A DNA stretch of 64,000 bases from Antilocapra americana (taxonomy: Eukaryota > Chordata > Mammalia > Artiodactyla > Antilocapridae): positions 1,139,814-1,203,813 of the forward strand of contig ML664159.1 of assembly GCA_007570785.1 (NCBI GenBank). Direction: 5' to 3'. Below are positions 1-64,000 of this stretch, in pieces (within the stretch, counting starts at the first letter, position 1; each line of letters starts with the position of its first letter). A program made the position numbers and the translations under genes. The notes under the pieces are model-generated. The model made no database searches. It was given only the letters and a program-made list of their open reading frames with translations, and was not told where the DNA came from.

Positions 1-1150
1 TTCTACAACCAGACTTCTTATGAGCAATGAAAACAGCACCTGTAATTACAAGAAAGTCCATTCCACTACACTGAAGTGTTTGGGGGCTTCTGATATCCTA
101 GGAATGGAATTTTTGTGTTCTAATATTTGTTTGGCATTCAAAATAGTAAAATGTGTCATTATACCACTAACTGATGAAAATAGGTAATGCATTTTTTTTT
201 CAAGAATTATGTCTAAATTCCTTCCTTAAACCAAAACCTATTTTTCTCTTGTTAAATAAAAACTCTCGGGTTTTCAAACTTGTGTGCTTTTATTCAGCAG
301 TTTTGAATGTTATACTTTGAGAAATGCATATTGTATTCCTCTGGTTATTGTTCTAAACTTAAATACCTCGGTTCCTTTTAGTTTTCTGTACTTTCCCTCC
401 TAAAGAGGAAATAGGCCTTAAAGGCAATAGCAACTCAAAGAAATATATTCTTGTATTTTTTACATGATAGTATCATATATTTTCTTATTATGGTTATCTA
501 TGCACAGACTTTAAGAGCAAAATGGGACATTAAAGAATTTAGTTCAACCTCTCATTTTAAAAATAAGAAAATAGAGACCCAAATAAGTAAAATGATTTGC
601 TCAAGTCATGGATTAGAAGATCCATGTGTCAAGAACATTAATTATATGCAATGGAAACCTACTCTAACTTAAATTCTGTAAAAAATGTTTTCTGTTTGTT
701 TGCCACACCTAACTAAAATTTCAGGGATGAATCAAGCATGATTGGTTCCAGGGGTTCATTTGAATCATCTTAACTCTTTTTCCCATTCTCAACGCGCTAC
801 TTTCTGCTGTGTTGGAGCCCTTTTCTAGCAGGCTGCCTCTGTTGCAGCATCAAAGATGATCTCTGGCAGCTTTGCGATCTAGAGAAAAGAAATCCCATCT
901 CTGTTATTGTCTGTTGATTTCTGAGGAAAGGGCTCTGATGCTGACTGAGCCACCTGTCCTTCTCTTGACCAAGCACTGTGTCCAGGGAACCAGGTTCTCT
1001 GATTAGCTAGTTGGTTCTGTCAGCCCATCTCAGTGGCTCAGGAGAGTAGACCCCTTCTCCACCAAGAAGAAAGAGAACAGAGGGTTCTGTTGTTGACGAG
1101 AAATAGCTACTGTGTAACTCCCTCGTCATGATCCTGTCTCCTGATTCCCA

Positions 1151-1174
1151 ACTAGTTTTACTTCTAAAACTAGT
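1151..1174. repeat. Perfect 10-bp inverted repeat, 4-nt loop
   Basis: actagtttta, loop cttc, then taaaactagt. Ten bases later an A29 run begins. Confidence 0.9.
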
Positions 1175-1184
1175 GCAATTATTC

Positions 1185-1213
<29 letters not shown>
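1185..1213 (+). repeat. A29 homopolymer
   Basis: 29 A in a row with no recognised SINE or LINE body before it. Confidence 0.95.
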
Positions 1214-1217
<4 letters not shown>

Positions 1218-4200
1218 GAGAGCAGCTCTCACTGAAAACAGTGAATTAAGCTGGCTCATGTGGCTGACAAAAGATGCCAAACTAGGTAAACACTGTCTTT
1301 TTCCAGGAGTTTATAGTGTAAAACTGATAACACAGTGTCCCTCCAGCTGAATATCAGACAGAAAGCCACATAGACATCTGTATAGATACTGAACAAATAT
1401 ATATATATTAATTTTTAAAATGAGGATTTAATTGTGCTCTCAAAATGGGTTCATTAAGGAGCCACTCACCAGGCTGGAAGTCTCATGCTGGAGAGAGAGA
1501 ACTTTATTTCTGAGGTATTCTAATTATCTGAAGAGATCACTTAATGACACACTGCTACCTCAGAGCGATGAAATTTAACAACTCTATCCTGTACAAGAGT
1601 ATACGTTTTTCGATGCTAGGAAAACAATGTGAGAGATACCCATTGTCCATAAAAAATAATCATCCCATTCACAGAACTTTAAAATGGAACCAACCAACTA
1701 CTTTGTGTAAGAAAGTGCTTGCATACTGATTCACTGAAAGGAATAACAACCTTAATTTTCTTGAAATATCACACCTTCAAAAGAGTTTTTAAGCTCTATT
1801 TGGGAGAATGGAATTGGTTTCAAATCTTCTCTTTCTCTCCCTCCTTAGTGTGTCAAGGCTAATCGTTACCTTGTCCTCCTTCATAAGGAAATCGACAGGT
1901 TAGGTAACCAAAATATTGGAGCATAACTGGATAGTAGATATGTTTATGTTCTATGTTTGTCTGAGAAGGTGGAGTAAGCCTCAGCAGTGGTTTCTGAGTG
2001 TTTGGACCACTTTGCGTGTGCCAGTGACAGTGTTCTGTGTAGCCACACCTGCATGTATACATTCGTCCAGATTTATTTTACTTGTTTATACATTAACAGA
2101 ACATTCATCCAAATAGAGCATTTCAGGGCTAAAATAAAAGTGAGAAAATCTCTCATCTAGTTAATGAAAGCCTGAGGAGGTAGCAAAGGAGTTGGAGATT
2201 AGAAGCTGTATAGTATATTGCTATGAGGTGAGAGTTATGAAGAAATTTAGAGCAGTTAGAAAAAAATGATGTTCATTTAAAAGGAAAAAAAAAAAAAAAC
2301 CACTTTAGGGATGAAGACAGAGGACTTAGAATATGGCCGAGACGGTTAGAAACCAAAAAGAGATAATTCAAGGCTTGTGTACTGAATAAGAAAAATCACA
2401 ATCCAGGGAAATTCTCTAAGCTGTACCTACTCTGGAAATAGCACAAACTGAGATTTTCAGTCCTTTAGATGAGCAGGTTTTAGAACTTAAGGTAAACCAA
2501 GAGAAGATTTTGTTTGCCTGCTTATCCAAAATGCAAGCTTAGGGAAACTGCTCTGGACTTGGACTACGATTAGAAGACTGATGAGATAGTAAGTGAGGGA
2601 AATTTACTCAGTATACTTACAATTTAACTATATTTTTATTGAACTTCTACTATATGACAGATACTCCTCTGGACAGGAAAGATACCAAGGAAACAAGGCA
2701 GAAATGGTCTTTAATTCACATAGAATTCTCATGTTCTAATCAGAGGGTATAAACAATAAAAAATAGTTTAAGGAAATAGGTGAATGGAGGCAGTGTTATA
2801 AAAGGTGAATGACTGGCATTCTGGTCAGTGGATAATTTAGATGTGATTTGATTTGGCTTTTAAAAGGATTGCTTCTGACTGCTGCTTGGTTGACTTGATA
2901 AAACAGATCCTGCAAGGGAAACTGCTGACTTCATTTTGTTCTTTCTGGCACCAGGTGACTAATAGTCAGGAGTTTTCACCCAGTCCAAGTATCTGATTTA
3001 ACAAAACATAAAGGAGCCTTTGAACTTGGGACTTAGTGAGTATGACAAGGGAAATTTTTTAGATCAACTGAACTCAGTTTGTAAAAAGAAGTACACGCAC
3101 CTTCCCAAACATAAGCAACAAACCTTAGAAGTTACACTATCAATTCTCATGTGACTTTGCAGGTACTCTCATTAACAACCTAACAAAAGCCTCTGACCAT
3201 CCCCATGTTCGTCCACAGTGGATTCTCTTGTGTCCTACGTTTCTCCTGTTTCTGAGCCCTCCTAGAATCTGGGGACTTTCTCACTTCCCATCTCCAGGAA
3301 CCACTGTGTGATTCTGTATGTCTGTATCCATCTTTGGGGAGTAAGTCTCTGTGTTCTGGCAGCTGCATGATACCTGACATGCTTCGTCAAGTGGGAAAAA
3401 ATTCATAGTCTTCTGAGAGGAAACATGTCTCTCCTGGTGGGGGCCCTATGTGTTCCCTCACGAAACATCCTGTGTAACACTCTTAAATAACACCCCTGGC
3501 ATCAGTGGCTAGGAATAAGACAGTTGTGTGACTTTTCAGTTGGTTAATGCTCCACATAATATCTGGGAAAGGGAAGGGCAGAAAATTGCTAAGACTGAGG
3601 TGTCCTGGAAATGAAACCTCTGGTCCACGGTTGTTGGCATACCAAGGTGCACAAAAATCAGGCAGTATTTCCAGAGTGCTCTCTGTTCCTCCCTGGGACT
3701 TTCTGTTACTTATTAACAAAGATATTAAGTGTGAAGGACAATAGTTGAATGGCATTGCTCACTTGCTCTTTGGCAACTCCAACAAATAGCAGCTATTTCT
3801 CTAAGCAGAAGGAATCCAATTTTCTGAACAGAGCCAACATATAAATATTATTGCCTGGTCTTGCAAAATAAAGAATTAGAGTTAACAGTTCCTGGTGTTG
3901 GGTATTGGTAAATATCTCACCAATAGCGTATAACTTTAAAGCTCACAAAACTGCTATTGTGGATTTTACCCAACCATTTAAAACCAGTTATCATCTTCAA
4001 ACCTGCTATTACAAGCACTGGGATTTATAATGTTTTATTTTTAAAGGAAAGACTACATATATATTTAGGTTTGCTGTGGGTTTCTTTTTTTTTTTGTCAC
4101 ATGAAGGATTCACTGTATCAAAGCTTCAACTAGGCTACCTTATGAATGTCAAAGAAGATAGTTGCCTCTCACCCTTGTCCTAAGATCTAGTTGCTCTATT

Positions 4201-4560
4201 AGTGACAGAAAAGAAAAATTAAATTTTTGATTTATTTTTTTTTTATTTCAAATTATTTTTTGCATTGGTCAATGCTTTCTACAAATAGTATCATTAATAT
4301 AGCTTACGTATCCTCATTCACGTATTCAGTAATCACATAAGTTCATTATGTGAACAGCAGTGAAAACGTTTAATCATTGGATAAATTTTTGATTTAAAAA
4401 GTATTCTGGCTAATATACTGTTTAAGGTTAAAATATGTGTTGATTACTTTCTCCCCAAACTATAATTGCTATTATTTGGCATTTTACATTATCTAGAAGT
4501 ATCTCAGGGAAGAAAATTAATACATTAAGGTAGAATCATATCTTGTAGAAAAGGCTTTCT

Positions 4561-4911
4561 AAAGATTTATTTATTTACTTATTTATTGACTGTGGTGAGT
4601 CTTTGTTGCTGTATGGGACTTGCTCTAGTTGTGGCGAGTGGGGGCTCCTCTTTGTTGCAGTGTGCAGTTTTCCCAGTGAGGTGGCTTCTCTTGCTGTGGA
4701 GCACAGGCTCTAGGTGCCGCAGGCTTTGGTAGTTGCAGTGCAGAGGGGCTCATTCGTCGTGGTTTGAGAGCTCTAGGGCACAGGCTCAGTAGTTGTGGCA
4801 CACAGGCTTAGCTATTCTGCGGCATGTGGGATCTTCCTGAACCAGGGATCAAACCGGGGTCTCTTGCATTGCAGGGTGGATTTTTAACCACTGGACCACC
4901 AGGGAAACCTC
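4561..4911 (-). mobile_element. CHR-type tRNA-derived SINE
   Basis: The antisense sequence runs from a TTTATTTATT-rich end to the reverse of the usual GGTTTCCCTGGTGGTCCAGTGG-type head at 4890-4911. It is flanked by imperfect duplications of tcttgtagaaaagg (4541) and tcttgtagaaagg (4912), so both ends are defined. Confidence 0.85.
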
Positions 4912-5009
4912 TCTTGTAGAAAGGATTTGACAGCAGCAGTAAGCCTGGGTTCTGACAGCTACTGGATAAATCTGGAATCCAAAGAAGATAAAATAAGATA
5001 CTAAGACAT

Positions 5010-5948
5010 ACTTCACTCTGTGTAACAAGCTCTAGGTTCATCTATCTTAGTTCAACTGACTCAAATTTGTTCCTTTTTATGGCTGAGTAACATTCCATTG
5101 TGGGCTTCCCAGGTGACTCAGTAGTAAAGAATCTGCCTGCCACTGCAGGAGACACGGGAGTTGTAAGTTCAATCCCTGGATCAGGAAGATCCCCTGGAGG
5201 GGGAAGTGGCATCCTGCTCCAGTATTCTTACCTGGAAAATTCCATGGACAGAGGAGCCTGGCAGGCTACAGTCCATGGGGTGACAAAGAGTCAGACACAA
5301 CTGAGTGACTGAGCATGCAATATTCCATTGTACATATGTGCCACGACTTCTTTATCCAATTATCTATCAGTAGACATCTAGGTTGCTTCCATGTCCTGGC
5401 TATTGTAGATTGTGATGAACACTTTGGGATACACGTGTCTCTTTGAATTATGGTTTCTCAGAATCTATCCCAGTAGTGGGATTACTGGGTCATATGGCAG
5501 TTTTATTCCTAGTTTTTTGAAGGAAATCTCCAAAGAGAAAAACAAATACCATATTAATGCATATATATGAAATCTAGAAAAAATGGTACTGATGAACTTA
5601 TTTGCAGGGCAGAAATAGAGATGCAGATGTAGAGAATGGACTTGTGGACACAGTGGAAGAAGGAGACTGGGATAAATTGAGAGTAGCATTGAAATACATA
5701 TGTTACCATGTATAAAATAGTTAGCTAGTGGGAGGTTTGCTGTATAGCACAGGGAGCTCAGCCTGGTGCTCTGTGATGACCTAGAAGGGTGGGATGGGGG
5801 TGGTGGTGGGTGGAAGGCTCAAGAGGGAAGAGATATATATATATGTATAAGTATATATATATACTTATGGCTGATTCATGTTGTTGTATGGCAAAAACCA
5901 ATATAACATTGTAAAGCAATTATCCTCCAATTTAAAAAAAAATGTAAC
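5010..5948. mobile_element. L1 3' end with 5' inversion, interrupted by a SINE
   Basis: 5010 to about 5530 is antisense L1 (end of ORF2, with LPYDPVIPLLG readable on the minus strand). About 5530-5948 is sense L1 3' UTR with an A-rich tail. The two halves meet at nearly adjacent points of the L1 map, as twin priming produces. Flanking repeats agatactaagacat (4996-5009) and agatactgaaacat (5949-5962) match at 12 of 14 bases. A Bov-tA sits inside at 5101-5321. Confidence 0.85.
5101..5321 (+). mobile_element. Bov-tA SINE nested in L1
   Basis: Starts tgggcttcccaggtgactca, passes through the typical ctccagtattcttacctgg and ends gagtcagacacaactgagtg. It is flanked by attccattg at 5092-5100 and 5322-5330, splitting the L1 sequence around position 5100. 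Confidence 0.92.
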
Positions 5949-7063
5949 AGATACTGAAACATGTTTTAATCAGTCACACTGTAAAATTTTGCCAGGTAAT
6001 TGAGCTCATTAAAGGAAAGAGTGTATTCTGTGTTAACTGTATTTAATATTCAAGCATCCCAGAAGTCCATGATATCATATACTTCTAGTTTTCTGGGAGA
6101 CTTTACCAGTTCAGCAGATTGGGAGCATTGTACAAAGTACTTGTGCTTGCCAAGTTCTGTAGCCTTTAAATGCATCTTTAGGGATGAAGACACTGGAGAG
6201 CACCACTGCAGAGTCAATGAAATGGGGGGGAGCACTCTCGCTATTGTTTTCTCACCTCATTAACAAAAAAGCATCCCATAGTGCACAAAAAAAACTTAGA
6301 GATTGATATTGGAAAATTCAAATTACCATTTCTTTGCAGTCAGTAGTAATTCCCTGCTGAATGCAGATGAATTTATATGATTTGAAATACAGTTAGTCAA
6401 AACACCGCGTGCTTGTACTTTGGAATAGTTAGTCCCATTAGGTATGAACTCAGACATGTTTGTTTTCTTCAAAGTGAAACAAGAATTCTGATTACTTTTT
6501 AATAGGAAAAGAATGGAGTTGGCAGCACTATACATAAAAACATCCTTTTATCCCTGTTACCTTAGTGATTAAGTGTTTAATACAGAAACAGATGAAATTT
6601 TTCTTGAGTAGCAGATCCAGGATAGAGATGCTAGTTAGACAGCCTCCTAATTGCAGGGTCTCCTTGGAAGGGAGAGCCCTCTCCCCAGGAAATTGTTTGC
6701 TTAGCATTTAATAATGGTCATGGAATACCAGTATCTAAATGTTACTTAAAGATGTCCTCTTGAATTTCAAATTAATAACAGCTTACATTTTGCTTAGGTC
6801 CTTGTTTGATAAAATATTTTCATTTCCCTACAAATTTTATGTGTGATCCTCTTAATGAGTCACTGTGAATTTAAATGTGCCTTTTCACTCAAAGTGACAA
6901 GAAGGATGCCCCTTTCACTGATAATCAGTAGGGTTATAAAACCCCCTGGAAACTGTGAAAGGGTTAAGTACTCTTAAGCTCTTCATATTTATCCTGTGTG
7001 GACAAATATTTGAAATTCAAAACCACCCTTTGACCCCAAACGTGTGGTATGGCCTTCCTAATT

Positions 7064-7273
7064 GTAGTCGTCTAGTTGCTGCTGTGTCCGATTTTTTTTG
7101 CTACCTCATGGACTGTAGCCCATCAGGCTCGTCCATCCATGGGATTTCCCAGGCAAGAATATTGGAGTGGATTGCCATTTCCTCCTCTAGGGGATCTTCC
7201 TGACCCAGGGATTGAACCCTAGTCTCCTGCATTGGCAGGTGGATTCTTTAACACTGAGCCACCAGGGAAGCCC
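7064..7273 (-). mobile_element. Bov-tA SINE
   Basis: Reverse complement of the standard element: starts near gtcgtctagttgctgctgtg and ends with ccaccagggaagccc. A T8 run replaces part of the usual gactctttgcgacc. Confidence 0.9.
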
Positions 7274-8187
7274 TTCCCAGACTGATGCTGGGACTTGAAA
7301 TTTTGAGTAAGTTTTAATGTGGTGGGATCATAAGTTATTTAAGCTGCTGCTAGATAATAACTAAATAGCATAGGGCTGAGATTTATGAAAGTGGTATTCA
7401 ATTTCCTGGGTTCAGTGCCACTCAGAACTTGAATAAGGGATTTATATATTCTGTAAAAGGTCAATAATATAACTAGGTTATAGCTTATCTTCATACAGTT
7501 AAATGTGTGTGAAGATAAAATGGAAAAATTTGAGTTCTTGGAAGAAAGCTGATAGTCAAAATGGCATATTAGAAATATCACAGTAACAAGAACCAGCTAT
7601 GGAATCAACCAAAGCCCACAGATTTCTCTTGGAGGAGCTCATGGGAAAACAGTCTCATTTAAAAAAGATACTGCTTGGCTAGAGGAGACAATTAAATGAT
7701 GTCTTGATAATGTGATATGCTGTGGCCATCTCTTCATGGATAGTTGAAAAAAAACATTTATGTGAGCAGAGAAAACCTGATAAAAGGAAATTTGGCAAAA
7801 GAATGTATTTTTAAGAAAAAAATACTAGTTTACTGCTTACTAGTGTTTTGTGACTGCTTTCTTATTAAAGCAGTATAACTTCCTTAAAAGTTGAAGACTA
7901 TAAAATCTCCATAACCAAGTGGTTTTAAATGACTTAGTACTTTTAGTGTGATCCCTCATTGTTCTGTTCTAATTCAAAGGTACATTGAGAATCTGTTATG
8001 ATTCAAAGACACACTGACTTTGAGAATCTGTGAGGTTATTTCTTTTAAGATTCAGAAACGAATTTCTATGTTGTGCTTCATTTGTTACCAAAAATGAATA
8101 TTGAATTGAAAATAAATTTAAATTTAAAGTGCCATGATGAATATTTAGAAGGTTCTTCAGTAACGTACTGTTATTTATTTCTTGCAG

Positions 8188-61691
<53,504 letters not shown>

Positions 61692-61823
61692 TCTTCAGAA
61701 GAAGCGGTGCAGCCCTTGGCTAAACTTGCCCAAATCACAGAAATGGGGAACTCTATTCGAGAGAGAAGGGGTCAGGGAGGTCACTGATTGTGTGGAGGTA
61801 GTTCACAGGGGTGAGAGCATGGC

Positions 61824-61829
61824 AATAAA
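61824..61829 (+). promoter_or_regulatory. AATAAA, candidate early poly(A) signal
   Basis: Canonical hexamer 133 nt after the stop codon. No obvious GT-rich downstream element stands out, so use is uncertain. Confidence 0.3.
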
Positions 61830-62799
61830 AATGAAGTTAGGTTATTCTGGAAAAGGTGTGGAGGGAGGAGGGGTCTAATGTCTATCAAATCACTCATTCT
61901 CACTGTGTAAATTAGACAGTAAATTAGCTTAATCTATAGACAGAATATTACTATTCATTTCGGTTTCCCATATGACTTGCCAATTTGATGTTGTCTCTTG
62001 ATGTGGACCGGAATTTCTAACCAAAGGGAAAAAGAAGAGGTAGAATAATTCGCTTGGCCCCAGAAGTACAGCAGTAATGTAAGAGTTAAAAACATGAAGC
62101 CTGTGTACCTATTTTTACCTTTATTTGCAACATTTACACTCCTTCAGAACTCTTCCAAAGAATTCTTATACATATTGGGGCCTTGGGACTCAACACGGTT
62201 TGAATCTAATTTTACCAGTCATCAGTTATTCATTCTGAGAGTATTCTAAGCACTCTTAGGGCTAAAATGAATGTCTAAAACTGTTTTTTGTTGTACCTGC
62301 TTTCACTGATAATGAGATTCTTGTGGCTCCCTGCAATTTTCTAAGCAATTTCTTGTTCTCTCTCAAAACTTGGTCTTTTTAAGAGATTTGTAGTAATGTA
62401 TAAATAATAATTTTTATATTTAATTATTAACTACATTTATGACTAAATAATTGTTATTATAACCATTGAATATTGAAGCTTCAGACCAAGGTAAATAGTT
62501 AATGAACCAACAAGGTCTGTAAAGTGATGTACAGATAAAGATTTGAGACTTTTTAAACTTATAAATCATATTGATGAAAAGCTTTAAGCACAAACTTTGG
62601 GTTAAAAACTGCCCCTGGACAGTTGGCTAGAGGTACATAAGAGTTGTGGTTTACAGATAACATAAGAGTTATAGTTTATAAGCAGGATTTTCAAAATGAA
62701 AGCTTCTCTGAGGGTGGCTAAGATAAAAGGGCACAACTGCATTTATGTAGCTCTGCATCTCCTGTCTTTTCCGATTTGTCATGATGGAAATATTTTGAT

Positions 62800-62805
62800 A
62801 ATAAA
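62800..62805 (+). promoter_or_regulatory. AATAAA, candidate poly(A) signal
   Basis: Canonical hexamer about 1.1 kb after the stop. A T-rich and G-containing stretch follows within 40 nt. It could produce an intermediate-length mRNA. Confidence 0.35.
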
Positions 62806-63367
62806 TTGAAATTGTGAACCCATTATTCACTAAACTCATTGTGCCAGCCGTCCAGCTTTGGAAGTGCATTTCTGAATAGAAATAAGAGGCTTCTGCATAT
62901 CCAGTGGGCTTGTTTCTAAAATTCTAACTCACCTAGAGTTCTGGGAGCAGGGATCTAGTCCCTGATAGCAATTTAGTTCTTGAGGCTTTTCTGTTCTCTT
63001 TTCCTGTCCTGCTGGCTAGTTCAGTTCATTACTTGAGTAATATTTTACAGAAGAGGTCCAAAATCCTTATTTTTCCTAATGAAACACGAAGATGGAATAT
63101 CCAAAATACAAGTGTTGGTTTTCCTACCTTTTGAAAAATGCCTGTTTATATTTTTTAATGGTATTGAAATATATATACCAAAATTTCATAAAGCGTAAGT
63201 GTACAACTCAGTGAACTTTGTTCAGCTGAACACATCCTATAGCCTAGGACTCTGAAAAACTCAACGTAACTAGTGCCTGAGAAGCCCCATCTCCCAACTG
63301 TCAACTTCACTCTTCCAAGGACAACTACCTCATCTTTTCCTCCTTTATCACTTCCACTTTTATTGTG

Positions 63368-63373
63368 AATAAA
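63368..63373 (+). promoter_or_regulatory. AATAAA, candidate poly(A) signal
   Basis: Hexamer followed by a stretch with TGTGTA about 15 nt downstream. It lies within possible L1-derived sequence. Confidence 0.3.
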
Positions 63374-63539
63374 ATACTTATGTGTACATTTCCTTTAAAA
63401 AACATTTAAAACATTCCTAAGTAATATGAATAGTTGGAGTATCCTACTCTGAAGAGAAAAGCTATCTCTGAATTATTTAATTTTCATCCTGTCAGAACAG
63501 CTGAAGAACCAGAACTGAAGAGCAACTAGTACAAATTAT

Positions 63540-63545
63540 AATAAA
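63540..63545 (+). promoter_or_regulatory. AATAAA, candidate poly(A) signal
   Basis: Canonical hexamer about 1.85 kb after the stop. Use cannot be judged without 3' end reads. Confidence 0.3.
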
Positions 63546-64000
63546 GCACTGGACTCCCCACTGCCGAGGCTCCCATCCGTATGAAATCTCTAGTGCCTGG
63601 ATCTTTTTATCTCTAGAAATAGAAGACTACTGGATAGACCAAAGTCAAAATACCAGTACCTCCCCACCCCTCACACATGTGGACATCATTCATTGCACAT
63701 GGCACTGTGTTGAGTTGTATGGGATGTTATGGTCTCTCTTAACCATGCCCAATCACTTGATATTATCCCATCAGATAAAAGCTGTCTGTAGTGACCTCAC
63801 ACATAAGTCTAAAACCATGCTCGAATCCTGGTCAAGAAAAGAGTTCATAAGCTGAGACATTAAGGGTTGGAGGCTGATGTTACCCAGGAATGAAGACAGG
63901 AAAAAGTTCTTGGCAACAACTTCAGTGAGATGCCTGCTCTGTGCTACCCTGTCTATGTAAATTCTAGGAGCAAAGTGGAAAGGATGCTATCCTGGGAAAG

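Larger units (their letters stand above)
1..8187 (+). other. MME: MME intron 9, 3' part
   Basis: No exon was found before 8188. The residues that precede exon 10 in human (ending TGIYKE) are not encoded here, so exon 9 lies upstream of the window. Contents: a hairpin followed by an A29 run near 1151-1213, a CHR-type SINE, an inverted L1 with a nested SINE, and a Bov-tA at 7064. Much of 1-4540 is unique or too old to name; short random ORFs there have no visible support. Confidence 0.85.
61692..64000 (+). other. MME: MME 3' untranslated region, probably running past the window
   Basis: No other gene or splice site is evident after the stop codon. The human 3' UTR is roughly 3 kb, so the window likely ends inside it. 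There is an AT-rich stretch at about 62395-62465 with ATTTA pentamers at 62418-62422 and 62435-62439. Four AATAAA hexamers could give shorter transcripts. An old L1-like stretch may lie at about 63140-63420. The real 3' end is not decided by the sequence. Confidence 0.7.

Noticed and set aside
5101..5170. tRNA-like head of Bov-tA and CHR SINEs as possible tRNA genes
   Set aside because: They are degenerate tRNA-derived promoter parts of SINEs followed by SINE bodies; none is a complete tRNA.
1..8187. MME exon 9
   Set aside because: Looked for the residues that precede exon 10 in human (ending ECTGIYKE) and found no matching open stretch with splice sites.

Overview
This window is mammalian nuclear DNA from a ruminant, most likely a bovid such as cattle, buffalo, sheep or goat. 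The evidence is the mix of repeats: BovB (RTE-type) LINEs, many Bov-tA/Bov-A2 SINEs, CHR-type tRNA-derived SINEs and ruminant L1 3' ends, together with a split protein-coding gene that has GT-AG introns. I cannot settle the species from the sequence alone.

One gene is present: the 3' two thirds of MME (neprilysin, neutral endopeptidase, CD10), read on the plus strand. Fifteen coding exons lie between 8188 and 61691. They match human exons 10 to 24 in the classical 24-exon numbering, join in frame without a break, and encode 510 residues (about 241-750 of the 750-residue human protein) followed by TAA. The part present holds most of the ectodomain and all zinc ligands: HEITH in exon 19, the ENIAD glutamate in exon 21, the late active-site His and Arg in exons 23/24, and the C-terminal CRVW. 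The promoter, the start codon, the membrane anchor and exons up to 9 lie before position 1. The 3' UTR starts at 61692 and probably runs past the window end.

Layout: 1-8187 is intron 9; 8188-17299 holds exons 10-15; 17300-23721 is intron 15, with a 3.6 kb SINE/BovB block; 23722-25162 holds exons 16-17; 25163-38787 is the 13.6 kb intron 17; 38788-50270 holds exons 18-23; 50271-61591 is the 11.3 kb intron 23; exon 24 and the 3' UTR follow. Four BovB pieces are all antisense to MME. Several insertions keep clear target-site duplications, so their history can be read: an L1 with 5' inversion and a nested SINE, an L1 with a perfect 18-bp duplication, a composite one-and-a-half-unit SINE, and a nearly full-length BovB with a short inverted segment inside.

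I saw no second host gene, no RNA gene, no CRISPR array and no undescribed biological system. The points most worth a second look are a lost and a gained N-glycosylation sequon relative to human neprilysin, and the unusual retroelement structures. Repeat-family names and human comparisons come from memory of those families, not from a search.
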